54,168 bases of DNA from HGM12587 sp964561705 (GCA_964561705.1 CAZLQJ010000003.1:1-54168), one strand, 5' to 3'. Counted from the first letter of the stretch, positions 42,241 through 51,662 are shown. Program-made: numbers and translations. Notes: generated from the letters alone by a model not told the origin.

Positions 42241-43140
42241 ATGGAGAAGTCTAAGAAAAATAAACGCTTGTATAAAATACTAGCAGATATCCTTCTGATC
42301 ATTTTAGGAAATTTTTGTATTGCACTGGCAGTTGCGTTTTTTGTCCTTCCAAATAAACTGTTGGTGGGTGGAACTGCGGGGATTGCAGTTTCGATCAATG
42401 CGTTTTGGGACATTCCGGAAGAACTTGTGATCAATATACTGATTTACGGTCTTTTTATAGCCGGGGCAATTGTTTTGGGAAAAGCGTTCTTTTGGAAGAC
42501 GGTGACCAGCACCCTGGTGTATCCGCTGCTCCTCGCAATGACATCTGATCTTTATCAGATTCTGCCGAAAGAGATGATCAAGATGGATACGTTGACTTCA
42601 ATCATCTGTTCCGGTATTTTAACGGGATTTGGTATTGGAATTGTATACCGGAGAAATGCAAGTACCGGGGGTATGGATATCATTCCCTTGCTGATCCACA
42701 AATATACGCATCTTCCGCTGCATATTCTGGTGTTGGCGGTGGACGGTGCGACGGTTTTATTTGGTGTGATCGCCTATGGGCTACAGGCATCGATTTATGG
42801 TGTGATTTCTGTAGTGATCTGCAGTTTTATGATTGATAAGACCATTCTTCTGGGTACCAAACAGGTAAAACAGGTGAAGGTTATCAGCCGGGAATCGGAA
42901 AAGATCCTGGCTCGTATTTTGGAAGAAATGGATCGTGGATGTACGATTATTGAAAGTCGGGGCGGTTATACCCATGAAAAGGTAGAAATGCTTATGGTAG
43001 CAGTGACCATCGATCAATATCAGACATTGATCGATATGATTCATGAGATTGATTCTTCTGCGTTTGTGATCGTTTCGGATACCAATGAAGTAAGAGGACG
43101 GGGATTTACTTTACAAAAACAAAATATGACCAGATCATAA
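42241..43140 (+). CDS. YitT family membrane protein (DUF161/DUF2179)
   Basis: 299 residues: five or six TM helices (~15-200), then a cytoplasmic DUF2179 domain (~215-295) with IIESRGGYTHEKVEMLMVAV and ending SSAFVIVSDTNEVRGRGF. LVGGTAGIAVSINAFWDIP and IVYRRNASTGGMDIIPLLIH are typical. Function is unproven; a transporter is often proposed. It lies one base after the dehydratase stop, so it is probably co-translated. Confidence 0.92.
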   Translation: MEKSKKNKRLYKILADILLIILGNFCIALAVAFFVLPNKLLVGGTAGIAVSINAFWDIPEELVINILIYGLFIAGAIVLGKAFFWKTVTSTLVYPLLLAMTSDLYQILPKEMIKMDTLTSIICSGILTGFGIGIVYRRNASTGGMDIIPLLIHKYTHLPLHILVLAVDGATVLFGVIAYGLQASIYGVISVVICSFMIDKTILLGTKQVKQVKVISRESEKILARILEEMDRGCTIIESRGGYTHEKVEMLMVAVTIDQYQTLIDMIHEIDSSAFVIVSDTNEVRGRGFTLQKQNMTRS

Positions 43141-43141
43141 G

Positions 43142-43178
43142 AAAGGGAGAGCCTCCGAAGACACGGACTCTCCCTTTT
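43142..43178. terminator. Terminator between the YitT gene and the small lipoprotein
   Basis: Perfect 10-bp stem aaagggagag / ctctcccttt, 16-base loop, T5 on the right. It can also serve the converging minus-strand gene. Confidence 0.8.
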
Positions 43179-43187
43179 TGGGGTTTG

Positions 43188-43502
43188 TTATCGCTGGTCT
43201 GTGGCAGGGTCATTTCTCGGGTTGGTGTCATTTGTGGCAGGATCCAGGGTATTATCTGTACCATCGACCACATCATCGACACCGTTGATCATTCCGTCAA
43301 CGGTGTCTTCTACACCGTTCACAACACCATCTAAAACATTGTCATTTGGTTTGTCTGTGCCAGATTCCGTGGTTGGTTGATTTTCTACAGTTGTTCCATT
43401 GCTTGTGCCGTCTGTGGCACTGTTCATACGTCTTCCGCAGCCAACAGAACACAGAAGTGTGCAGGTGAGCATGGCAGCGACCAAGAAACTTTTCTTTTTC
43501 AT
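43188..43502 (-). CDS. Small low-complexity lipoprotein
   Basis: 104 residues from ATG 43502 (AGGAG upstream on the minus strand; a longer frame to 43565 has no site). Lipoprotein signal LTCTLLCSVGCGRR with Cys ~22. The rest is Thr/Asn/Asp-rich, with a degenerate VDGxxNGVxDxVDG heptad-like repeat (~58-82) and a polar tail. I recognise no family. Probably a cell-surface spacer-like protein. The gene is isolated. Confidence 0.75.
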   Translation of the reverse strand: MKKKSFLVAAMLTCTLLCSVGCGRRMNSATDGTSNGTTVENQPTTESGTDKPNDNVLDGVVNGVEDTVDGMINGVDDVVDGTDNTLDPATNDTNPRNDPATDQR

Positions 43503-43744
43503 AATGATAATCTCCTTTACTTTTGAAAATAATCTGATAGAAGAGGCTGCAAAATGAAATTGCAACTTTATTGCTAGTCTTTACAAAACGATGGAAAATA
43601 TTCATTTGATCATTGAAAAATAATGATTTTTTAGAATCAAGAATACAGGAAAAAACCTTTGTAAAATCCATTTCGGAAACAGCAGAACTATGGTAGAATA
43701 CAAAAGAAGTAAAGGACAAAAGAAATCGATGGCGGAGATAAAAA

Positions 43745-44431
43745 ATGAAAAAATATGATACGGTGATCTTTGATCTGGATGGAACTTTGTTAAATACATT
43801 GGAAGACTTAAAAGATAGTGTCAATGCTGTGATGCACGCTCATGACTATCCGGAAAGAACTTTGGAGGAAGTAAGAGGTTTTGTGGGGAATGGAATACGG
43901 AAACTTATGGAGCGAGCAGTTCCCCGAGAGGTTGCGGGAGATGAATTTGAGACGGTATTTGATGAATTTCGCACCTATTATACAGAACATTGCCAGATCA
44001 AGACCAGAGCCTATGACGGGATTGAACAGCTTCTAAAGGAATTGAAAAAAGCCGGATATGCCATGGCCATCGTTTCTAACAAAAATCAGGATGCAGTGAC
44101 AGAACTTCATCAGATCTATTTTAAAGAGATGATACAAACAGCCATTGGACAGAATGCAGGAATCCGAAAGAAACCCGCACCAGATACAGTGTTTTGGGCA
44201 CTCAAAGAGTTGAAAAAAGAGAAGACTCATGCGCTTTATGTGGGGGATTCAGAGGTTGATCTTTGTACTGCACAGAATGCAGGAATGGATTGCGTTTTGG
44301 TAACCTGGGGATTTCGAACACCAAAGGAATTGGAAAAATTAACGCCAAAGGCGTTTGTACAAAAACCAGAACAGCTTCTGGACTTTTTGAAAACATGGAA
44401 TTTAGAAGAAAATAGGAATGAAACAGAATGA
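43745..44431 (+). CDS. HAD-family phosphatase (phosphoglycolate phosphatase-like)
   Basis: 228 residues. HAD motif I VIFDLDGTLLNT (D10, D12), motif II IVSNKN (~115), motif III Lys in IRKKPAPDTVFWAL and motif IV ALYVGDSEVDL. The cap domain is the alpha-helical C1 type (~15-85). Members hydrolyse phosphoglycolate, pyrophosphate or sugar phosphates; the substrate is open. It is the first of three genes joined by ATGA overlaps (HAD, methyltransferase, GTPase-nuclease). Confidence 0.92.
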   Translation: MKKYDTVIFDLDGTLLNTLEDLKDSVNAVMHAHDYPERTLEEVRGFVGNGIRKLMERAVPREVAGDEFETVFDEFRTYYTEHCQIKTRAYDGIEQLLKELKKAGYAMAIVSNKNQDAVTELHQIYFKEMIQTAIGQNAGIRKKPAPDTVFWALKELKKEKTHALYVGDSEVDLCTAQNAGMDCVLVTWGFRTPKELEKLTPKAFVQKPEQLLDFLKTWNLEENRNETE

Positions 44432-45204
44432 CAGAATTAGAAAAATATTATAATAAATTTAATGAGGAAAAACGTTTGCAATCCCGCCATGGTCAGGTAG
44501 AATTTATCACTTCCATGAAATACATCCGGGAATATCTGGAAGAAGACCGGACAAAGAAAATTCTGGATGTAGGTGCCGGAACCGGACGGTATTCGGTGGC
44601 ATTGGCAGAAGATGGCTATGATGTGACGGCTGTGGAACTTGTGAAATATAATTTGGGGATTCTAAAATCCAAAAAAAGCACGGTTAAGGCATATCAGGGA
44701 AATGCCCTGAAATTATCAAGGTTTCAAGAGGATACGTTTGATGTGACCCTGTTATTTGGACCAATGTATCATTTGCATACCCGGCAGGAACAGTTAAAAG
44801 CGCTTTCCGAGGCAAGACGGGTGACGAAAAAAGATGGCGTGATCCTGGTGGCCTACTGTATGAATGAGTATAGTGTGCTGACCTATGGCTTTAAGGAAGG
44901 ACATATGAAGGAATGTCTGGCGGATGGAAAATTGACGGAAGATTTTCAAGTAATTTCAGGTGAAGAAGATCTTTACCGGTATATGCGGTTGGAGGAAATC
45001 AATGCTTTGAATGAGGAACTTCATCTTACCAGAATCAAGATCATTTCTCCGGACGGTCCGTCGGATTTTATGCGTCCGACTTTAAATGCCATGGATGAAG
45101 AAACTTTTGAATTATTTATAAAATATCATTTATCTGTCTGTGAGAGACCGGATCTTATTGGAGCCGGTTCCCATACACTGGATATTTTGAGGAATACAAA
45201 ATGA
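44428..45204 (+). CDS. Class I SAM-dependent methyltransferase, substrate unknown
   Basis: 258 residues with a Rossmann methyltransferase core. Motif I ILDVGAGTGRYSVALAEDGY (~48-67), motif II end AVELV, the motif IV region VTLLFGPMYHLHTR, and post-motif KKDGVILVAYCMNEY. It resembles small-molecule or protein methyltransferases rather than rRNA enzymes, but the substrate is unassigned. Its ATG overlaps the HAD stop, and its stop overlaps the GTPase start, so all three are coupled. Whether it modifies a ribosomal component is an inference from that neighbour alone. Confidence 0.9.
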   Translation: MTELEKYYNKFNEEKRLQSRHGQVEFITSMKYIREYLEEDRTKKILDVGAGTGRYSVALAEDGYDVTAVELVKYNLGILKSKKSTVKAYQGNALKLSRFQEDTFDVTLLFGPMYHLHTRQEQLKALSEARRVTKKDGVILVAYCMNEYSVLTYGFKEGHMKECLADGKLTEDFQVISGEEDLYRYMRLEEINALNEELHLTRIKIISPDGPSDFMRPTLNAMDEETFELFIKYHLSVCERPDLIGAGSHTLDILRNTK

Positions 45205-47885
45205 AAAAACGATTGACAATGGGGCTTTTAGCCCACGTAGATGCTGGTAAAACCACTTTATCTGAGGCAATGCTGTATCTGGGAGGGACGACCAGAAAAT
45301 TAGGCCGTGTCGATAAAAAAGATGCCTATCTGGATACGGACGCACTGGAACGGGCCCGCGGGATCACGATTTTTTCCAAACAGGCAAGGTTTTCCTGGAA
45401 GGAATTGGGGATTACCCTGGTGGACACGCCGGGACATGTGGATTTCTCTGCAGAAATGGAAAGAACCTTGCAGGTACTGGATTATGCGGTGTTGATCGTC
45501 AGTGCGGCAGACGGTGTCCAGGGGCATACAGAAACACTTTGGAAGCTTTTTAAGAGAAATCATATTCCTGTGTTTGTGTTTGTGAATAAGATGGATCAGC
45601 CGGGAGCTGACAAGGTGGCTTTGATAAAGGATATTCAGGAAAGATTATCAGAAAACTGTATTGATTTTACAGATATTGAAACTGAGGAGGCAAAGGAAAG
45701 CCTCGCGATGTGTGATGAAGATCTTTTGGAAACCTACCTGGAAATCGGATCTGTATCCGAGGAGGAGATTGCATCATTGATTACGGAGCAAAAGGTATTT
45801 CCGGTTTATTTTGGGTCTGCACTGAAATTGGAAGGTGTGAAAGAATTTTTGGATGCACTGGAAAAATATACCCGAGAACCTGCGTATGAGACGGATTTTG
45901 GGGCAAAAGTATTCAAAATTTCCAGAGATGAGCAGGGAAATCGTCTGACGCATTTGAAGGTGACCGGAGGTACTTTGAAGGTCAAAGATCTGTTAAGCGG
46001 AATCCGGGAAGAAGATGTGTGGGAAGAAAAAATCAACCAGATCCGGCTTTATTCCGGTGAAAAATACGAGACAGTCACAGAGGCTGCTGCCGGCACTGTG
46101 TGCAGCGTTACAGGATTGTCAAAAACTTATGCCGGTCAGGGGCTGGGTGTAGAACGTTATACTCAGAAACCATATCTGGAACCGGTGCTGAATTATCAGA
46201 TGATCCTTCCGGAAGATAAAAATGTCAATGAAGTGATGGGAAAGCTTCGTCAGCTGGAGGAGGAAGAGCCTCAGCTTCAGATTGTCTGGGATGAAACAGT
46301 GCGTGAGATTCATGTACAGCTGATGGGAGCTGTGCAGATTGAAGTCATTCAGTCGGTTTTAAAGGAACGTTACGACCTGGAGGTGACTTTTGGAACAGGA
46401 AGCATTATTTATAAAGAGACCATTGCGGATACAGTGGAAGGGATTGGACATTATGAGCCGCTGCGGCATTATGCAGAGGTGCATTTGCTGCTTGAGCCGG
46501 GAGAGGCCGGAAGTGGTTTGTGTTTTGAAACTCGATGCAGCGAGGATCTTCTGGACAAAAACTGGCAGCGGCTGATCCTGACTCATCTGGAGGAACGGAA
46601 GCACAGAGGTGTGTTGACAGGATCAGAGATTACGGATATGAAGATTTCTGTGGTGGGCGGAAAGGCGCATCTGAAGCACACGGAAGGAGGAGATTTCCGC
46701 CAGTCCACTTATCGTGCGGTGCGTCAGGGACTTCGCAAAGCCAAAAGTGTGCTTTTAGAACCGGTTTATGAATTTCGTCTGGAAATTCCGCTGGAAAATC
46801 TGGGACGTGCCATGACAGATGTGGAAAAAATGCACGGAAAATGTCGTTCGCCGGAATTGGGAGAAGAAATGGCTGTTGTGACCGGAAAGGCACCTGTGGC
46901 ACAAATGGGAGACTATACCATGGAAGTGCTTGCCTATACCAAGGGCAGAGGAAAGCTGCAATGTGTTCCGGGAGGATATGCACCTTGTCACAATGCAGAG
47001 GAAGTGATTGCAACCAGAGGCTATGACCCGGATGCAGATCTTAGAAATCCTACAGGATCGGTATTTTGTGCTCATGGTGCGGGATATTATGTGCCTTGGG
47101 ATGAAGTGGATGAAATGGCACATGTACAGACACCTTATTCCGGAAAAAAGCAAAAAAATGAGACGGTTGTGTCTGTACCGCAGCCATCCTATGTGGCAGG
47201 AAATGGTTTTGGCGGCTACGGCGCAGAAGATCAGGAACTGGAAGCAATTTTTCAAAGAACTTATGGAGAACGAAAAGAGCGTGGAACCTCTTCTTTTAAG
47301 ATACAGCGGGTACGGGAGTATCAGGCACCTGCGATATCTCCAAAGCGCAAAAAGGAAGAAGAAAAAGAATATCTTTTGGTAGACGGCTATAATATTGTCT
47401 TTGCCTGGGAAGAGCTTCGGGAACTTGCGGAAGTAAACATTGAGGCTGCGCGAGGAAAACTGATGGATATTTTGTGCAATTACCAGGGTTACAAAGGCTG
47501 TACCCTGATCCTGGTTTTTGATGCCTATAAAGTGGTAGGAAATCCGGGAGAAATGTCAGACTATCATAATATTCATGTGGTTTATACCAAGGAAGCGGAA
47601 ACAGCAGATCAATATATTGAAAAACTAGCTCATGAAATGGGACGTAGATACCGGGTAACTGTGGCAACTTCGGATGGATTGGAGCAGTTGATCATCCGGG
47701 GACAGGGCTGCCGTCTGTTATCTGCCAGAGAACTTTTTGAAGAAATTGAACTCATGAAGCAGCAGCTTCGAAAGGAATATCTGGAAATGCATCCGGGCGG
47801 ACCTAAAAACTACCTTTTTGATCATGCGGAGGAGGAACTGGCCTTTTATCTAAAGGAAGTACGGTTGGGGAAAAAAGAAATCTGA
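45201..47885 (+). CDS. TetM-like ribosomal GTPase fused to a NYN/YacP (Rae1-like) nuclease domain
   Basis: 894 residues in two parts. (1) Residues ~1-650: an EF-G/Tet(M)-type translational GTPase with G1 AHVDAGKT (11-18), GITI (54-57), DTPGH (75-79), NKMD (129-132), and domains III-V including HAGYAP-like PGGYAPCHN near the ribosome-contact end. (2) A ~70-residue linker, then a NYN domain (723-894) with acidic positions D728 (LLVDGYN), D774, D803 (EAETADQYIE) and D825 (ATSDG). The latter is of the YacP/Rae1 kind, a ribosome-dependent mRNA endonuclease in Bacillus. Tet(M) proteins are ~639 residues with no such tail. Likely role: a ribosome-acting factor that may cleave A-site mRNA. Tetracycline resistance should not be assumed. 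Confidence 0.88.
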   Translation: MKKRLTMGLLAHVDAGKTTLSEAMLYLGGTTRKLGRVDKKDAYLDTDALERARGITIFSKQARFSWKELGITLVDTPGHVDFSAEMERTLQVLDYAVLIVSAADGVQGHTETLWKLFKRNHIPVFVFVNKMDQPGADKVALIKDIQERLSENCIDFTDIETEEAKESLAMCDEDLLETYLEIGSVSEEEIASLITEQKVFPVYFGSALKLEGVKEFLDALEKYTREPAYETDFGAKVFKISRDEQGNRLTHLKVTGGTLKVKDLLSGIREEDVWEEKINQIRLYSGEKYETVTEAAAGTVCSVTGLSKTYAGQGLGVERYTQKPYLEPVLNYQMILPEDKNVNEVMGKLRQLEEEEPQLQIVWDETVREIHVQLMGAVQIEVIQSVLKERYDLEVTFGTGSIIYKETIADTVEGIGHYEPLRHYAEVHLLLEPGEAGSGLCFETRCSEDLLDKNWQRLILTHLEERKHRGVLTGSEITDMKISVVGGKAHLKHTEGGDFRQSTYRAVRQGLRKAKSVLLEPVYEFRLEIPLENLGRAMTDVEKMHGKCRSPELGEEMAVVTGKAPVAQMGDYTMEVLAYTKGRGKLQCVPGGYAPCHNAEEVIATRGYDPDADLRNPTGSVFCAHGAGYYVPWDEVDEMAHVQTPYSGKKQKNETVVSVPQPSYVAGNGFGGYGAEDQELEAIFQRTYGERKERGTSSFKIQRVREYQAPAISPKRKKEEEKEYLLVDGYNIVFAWEELRELAEVNIEAARGKLMDILCNYQGYKGCTLILVFDAYKVVGNPGEMSDYHNIHVVYTKEAETADQYIEKLAHEMGRRYRVTVATSDGLEQLIIRGQGCRLLSARELFEEIELMKQQLRKEYLEMHPGGPKNYLFDHAEEELAFYLKEVRLGKKEI

Positions 47886-47908
47886 GCATGATTCTGTAAA
47901 AGTTGCTG

Positions 47909-47937
47909 TTGAAGAAAACAAGGCTTTGTATTATAAT
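47909..47937 (+). promoter_or_regulatory. Predicted sigma-A promoter of aspS
   Basis: TTGAAG (47909-47914), 17-base spacer, perfect TATAAT (47932-47937), 56 bases before the aspS ATG. No T-box-like leader fits in the short leader. Confidence 0.72.
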
Positions 47938-47993
47938 TACTTAGTTAAATTATGTGAAACGAATTAAAATGAGAGATACATTGGAGGATGAAA

Positions 47994-49760
47994 ATGTTTC
48001 AGTCAAGAACACATACATGTAATGAGCTCCGTATAGAGCATGCAGGAGAAAATGTAACCATCGTCGGATGGTATGAAAACCTGCGAAAAGTAAGTAAGAA
48101 CCTTGGGTTCCTTGTGCTTCGTGATTTTTATGGCACAACACAGGTTGTTATCGAAACAGAAGAGATGATGGACAAATTAAACGGCATCAACTGCGAATCA
48201 ACACTGTCAGTGACAGGGGTTGTCAGAGAACGTTCCAGCAAGAATCCAAACCAGGCAACCGGTGAGATCGAAGTGGTACCTTCTGACATTGTTGTATTAG
48301 GTAAATGCCGTTATAATGAACTTCCATTTGAAATCAATCATTCAAAAGAAGCAGATGAAAATGCACGTTTGAAATATCGTTATCTGGATCTTCGAAATCC
48401 GGCGGTAAAGGATCGTATTGTTTTAAGATGTCAGGTGGTAGCAGCTCTTCGTCAGGCTATGACAGAACAGGGATTTTTAGAGATCACAACACCGATCCTT
48501 ACCTGTTCTTCACCGGAAGGTGCCAGAGATTACCTGGTACCGTCCAGAAATCATCCTGGAAAATTCTATGCATTGCCGCAGGCACCACAGCAGTTTAAAC
48601 AGCTTCTCATGACCTCCGGTTTTGACCGTTATTTCCAGATCGCACCATGCTTCCGTGATGAGGATGCACGTGCGGACCGTTCTCCGGGAGAATTTTACCA
48701 GCTGGATATGGAAATGGCTTTTGCAAGCCAGGAAGATGTATTTGCGGTTGTTGAAAAAGTACTTCCGCCAATCTTTGCAAAATATGGTATTTACAAAACA
48801 GCAAGTGAAGCACCATTTAGAAGAATTTCGTTCTTAGATGCTTTAGATAAATATGGTTCTGACAAACCGGACCTTCGTATTGATCTGGAACTTTCTGATG
48901 CAACAGAAGTGATGGCAGACTGTGGTTTTGGACCGTTTGAAGGCAATGTGGTGAAAGCCATTGTTGTAAGTGATTTTGCAGGCACAAGAAAAGTGATCGA
49001 CAAAATGTGTGCAGAAGTAGAAATGCAGTCAGGAAACAAGGCTTACTGGTTCCGTCTGGATGAAAATGGAGAATTTGTAGGCGGCATTTCTAAATTCCTT
49101 GTGGAAAGAAAAGATGCAGTAATCGAAGCATTGGGATTAAAGCCGGGTGATTTTGTAGGTCTTACAGCAGGAAAGAAACTGGTTGCACAGAAAACAGCCG
49201 GTGTATTCCGTAAGATTTTAGGAAATACAGTAGAAGGTCATATGAAAAAAGACTGCTATGAATTCTGCTGGATCGTAGATTTCCCAATGTATGAAATGGG
49301 CGAAGAATCCGGAGAATTGGAATTCTGTCACAACCCATTCTCTATGCCACAGGGCGGTATGAAGGATCTTATGGAAAAAGATCCGTTGGAGATTCTTGCA
49401 TACCAGTACGATCTGGTATGCAATGGTGTAGAATTATCCTCCGGAGCAGTTCGTAACCATGATCCGGAGATCATGATCAAGGCATTTGAACTGGTTCGTC
49501 TGGGAGAAGAAGATGTGAAAGCAAAATTCCCTGCAATGTACAATGCATTCTGCTATGGCGCACCGCCACACGCAGGAATCGCACCAGGGGTTGACCGTAT
49601 GGTCATGCTGATCGCCGGCGAAGAAAGTATTCGTGAGATCATTCCATTCCCAATGAACAAGACTGCGATGGACGTAATGATGGGTGCACCATCAGAGGTT
49701 GATCCAAAACAGCTTGCAGATGTTCATATTAAGATTGATCTGCCAAAAGAAGATAAATAG
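47994..49760 (+). CDS. aspS: Aspartate--tRNA ligase
   Basis: Charges tRNA-Asp in the cytoplasm. 588 residues from ATG 47994, which is 7 bases after GGAGG; an ATG at 47988 touches that site. Order: N-terminal OB anticodon-binding domain (~1-105), class II catalytic core with motif 2 FQIAPCFRDEDARADRSPGE, the bacterial GAD insertion (~285-415), and motif 3 GIAPGVDRMVM. QVVAALRQAMTEQGFLEI leads the core. Complete and typical of bacterial (590-residue) AspRS. Confidence 0.98.
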   Translation: MFQSRTHTCNELRIEHAGENVTIVGWYENLRKVSKNLGFLVLRDFYGTTQVVIETEEMMDKLNGINCESTLSVTGVVRERSSKNPNQATGEIEVVPSDIVVLGKCRYNELPFEINHSKEADENARLKYRYLDLRNPAVKDRIVLRCQVVAALRQAMTEQGFLEITTPILTCSSPEGARDYLVPSRNHPGKFYALPQAPQQFKQLLMTSGFDRYFQIAPCFRDEDARADRSPGEFYQLDMEMAFASQEDVFAVVEKVLPPIFAKYGIYKTASEAPFRRISFLDALDKYGSDKPDLRIDLELSDATEVMADCGFGPFEGNVVKAIVVSDFAGTRKVIDKMCAEVEMQSGNKAYWFRLDENGEFVGGISKFLVERKDAVIEALGLKPGDFVGLTAGKKLVAQKTAGVFRKILGNTVEGHMKKDCYEFCWIVDFPMYEMGEESGELEFCHNPFSMPQGGMKDLMEKDPLEILAYQYDLVCNGVELSSGAVRNHDPEIMIKAFELVRLGEEDVKAKFPAMYNAFCYGAPPHAGIAPGVDRMVMLIAGEESIREIIPFPMNKTAMDVMMGAPSEVDPKQLADVHIKIDLPKEDK

Positions 49761-49769
49761 GATTCTGTA

Positions 49770-49794
49770 AAGGGGATGCACAGCATCCCCTTTT
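49770..49794 (+). terminator. Terminator of aspS
   Basis: Perfect 10-bp stem aaggggatgc / gcatcccctt with an ACA loop and TTTT, 9 bases after the stop codon. Confidence 0.92.
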
Positions 49795-49820
49795 CTGCAT
49801 AAATTACAAGGAGGGACGGA

Positions 49821-50480
49821 ATGAAGAGGAATGTATCGCTGGAAGAGATTTCTGACGGTAAATTGTATACGGCAAATGATATGGTAAAAGCGGACTGCGG
49901 TGACTGCAGGGGCTGTTCTGCCTGCTGTCATGGCATGGGTGAATCTATTGTGTTAGATCCCATGGATATTTATCGGCTGACAACCAGTCTGGAGATGAGT
50001 TTTGAGACACTTCTGAATCAATTTATTGAACTAAATGTTGTGGATGGGATTATTTTGCCGAATTTAAAAATGACCGGTGAAAAAGAAGCCTGTGGATTTT
50101 TAGATGCCAAGGGGCGGTGCAGCATTCATGCACACAGACCGGGAATCTGCCGTTTGTTTCCGCTGGGAAGATATTATGAAAATGGTGGATTTTATTATTT
50201 TTTACAGACCCATGAGTGTAAATGGGAGAACCGTACGAAGGTAAAAGTAAAAAAATGGATCGATACACCAAATTTAAAACAGTATGAATGGTTCGTAAAT
50301 AACTGGCATGATTTTCTGATGAAGATGGAGGAACGTGCACTGGGAGCGGAGGATTCTGTGGCAAAGCAGATCAGCATGTTTTTGCTTCAGAATTTTTATA
50401 TCAAGCCTTATGATCAATCCCGGGAATTTTATCCACAGTATGAGGAACGGATGCAGGATGCGAAGCGCGTATTTCTGTAA
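49821..50480 (+). CDS. YkgJ family cysteine-cluster protein
   Basis: 219 residues, soluble. Cysteine pattern CGDCRGCSACCHG (~30-42), then CGFLDAKGRCSIHAHRPGIC and the later THECKW: the metal (Fe or Zn) chelating set of the YkgJ family. Function is unknown, but members are often near tRNA or methylation enzymes. AAGGAGGGACGGA precedes the ATG. It leads a three-gene set with the AlaX-like gene 15 bases on and a FliB-family gene that shares the same type of CxxCC start. Confidence 0.88.
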   Translation: MKRNVSLEEISDGKLYTANDMVKADCGDCRGCSACCHGMGESIVLDPMDIYRLTTSLEMSFETLLNQFIELNVVDGIILPNLKMTGEKEACGFLDAKGRCSIHAHRPGICRLFPLGRYYENGGFYYFLQTHECKWENRTKVKVKKWIDTPNLKQYEWFVNNWHDFLMKMEERALGAEDSVAKQISMFLLQNFYIKPYDQSREFYPQYEERMQDAKRVFL

Positions 50481-50495
50481 AAGGAGTTAGAAAAG

Positions 50496-51662
50496 ATGAC
50501 AACAACACGTTTATTTGAGAGTGACAGCTATCTGGGAAAATTTCAGGCAGAAGTTCTTAGCTGCGAAAAATGCGGAGAAGCAACTTATGAAATTCTTTTG
50601 AATCAGACGGCTTTTTTTCCGGAAGGCGGAGGCCAGTCCGGCGATAGGGGGTGGCTGGATCAAATCCGTGTGCTGGATACTTATGAAAGAGAAGGAAACA
50701 TTTATCATAAAACCGAAGTTCCTATAAAAGTGGGAACTGTGGCAGAAGGAAAACTTGACTTTCCGGAACGATTTGATAAAATGCAGCAGCATACCGGAGA
50801 GCATATTTTATGCGGAATCGTTCACAGGCTGTATGGTTATGAAAATGTAGGGTTTCATCTGGGAGAAGATGTGACGACCATGGATTTTGACGGTGAATTG
50901 ACCGTGGAACAGTTAAAAGATGCAGAGTACAGGGCAAATCAGGCGATTTTTGAGAACCACGGGATCCGCGCCTACTATCCTTCGGAGGAAGAACTGGAAA
51001 AAATGGATTACCGCAGCAAAAATGGGATCAAAGGAAAGATTAGACTGGTAGAAATTTCACATGTAGATCTTTGTGCCTGCTGTGTGCCGCATTTAAGATC
51101 AACAGCAGAGGTTGGCATCCTAAAGGTGATTGGTTATGAGAGGCACCGGGGCGGAAGCAGACTGACGATCCTGTGTGGAATGCGTGCTTTGGCTGATTAT
51201 CAAAAGAGACAGGAAATTGCAACAAAGATTTCAGGAACTTTGTCTGCAAAACAGGATCAGATCTATGAAGCGGTACAGCACCTGCTGAAACAGCAGCAAA
51301 GTCTGAGAGAACAGCTGAATTCTGTGCAGGCACGTTATCTTGAAGAAAAATTGGATCAGATCCGGGAAAAGGATCCCAGTGTCTTGATCTTTGAACAAGA
51401 TATGGATCCCATCGCCATGAGAAATTTTGTGAACAGTGCCATGGAACGATGCGCGGGGATCTGTGGAGCTTTTTTGGGGAGTGACGAAACAGGTTACCGA
51501 TATATCCTGGGGAGCAAAACGGTAGATCTGCGTCAGGTTTCAAGCTGTTTTAATCAGCGGTTTTCTGGAAAAGGTGGTGGAAAGCCACAGATGGTGCAGG
51601 GATCTTTACAGGGCAGCGAAATTGAGATCAGAAAGATATTTGGTGACAATTTATGGAAATAA
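50496..51662 (+). CDS. Alanyl-tRNA editing protein (AlaX-type, DHHA1-containing)
   Basis: 388 residues. Trans-editing factor that removes Ser or Gly mischarged on tRNA-Ala. The N-terminal part shows FFPEGGGQSGDRG, and the zinc site HTGEHILCG (H-x3-H) with CACCVPH (C-x3-H). A DHHA1 domain follows (~280-385) including GKGGGKPQMVQG. This is the larger AlaX form with DHHA1 and no aminoacylation domain. It overlaps the FliB-family gene (51653) by 10 bases. Confidence 0.93.
   Translation: MTTTRLFESDSYLGKFQAEVLSCEKCGEATYEILLNQTAFFPEGGGQSGDRGWLDQIRVLDTYEREGNIYHKTEVPIKVGTVAEGKLDFPERFDKMQQHTGEHILCGIVHRLYGYENVGFHLGEDVTTMDFDGELTVEQLKDAEYRANQAIFENHGIRAYYPSEEELEKMDYRSKNGIKGKIRLVEISHVDLCACCVPHLRSTAEVGILKVIGYERHRGGSRLTILCGMRALADYQKRQEIATKISGTLSAKQDQIYEAVQHLLKQQQSLREQLNSVQARYLEEKLDQIREKDPSVLIFEQDMDPIAMRNFVNSAMERCAGICGAFLGSDETGYRYILGSKTVDLRQVSSCFNQRFSGKGGGKPQMVQGSLQGSEIEIRKIFGDNLWK

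Noticed and set aside
46755..47255. Minus-strand 166-residue reading frame
   Set aside because: Opposite the conserved GTPase-NYN gene; no ribosome binding site or known motifs.
45201..47885. A plain tetracycline resistance gene of the Tet(M) class
   Set aside because: It is 894 residues with a NYN domain, sits in a chromosomal three-gene operon and has no mobile-element context, so resistance is not supported by sequence alone.
51040..51543. Minus-strand 167-residue reading frame
   Set aside because: Opposite the AlaX-like gene; shadow of its codon pattern.
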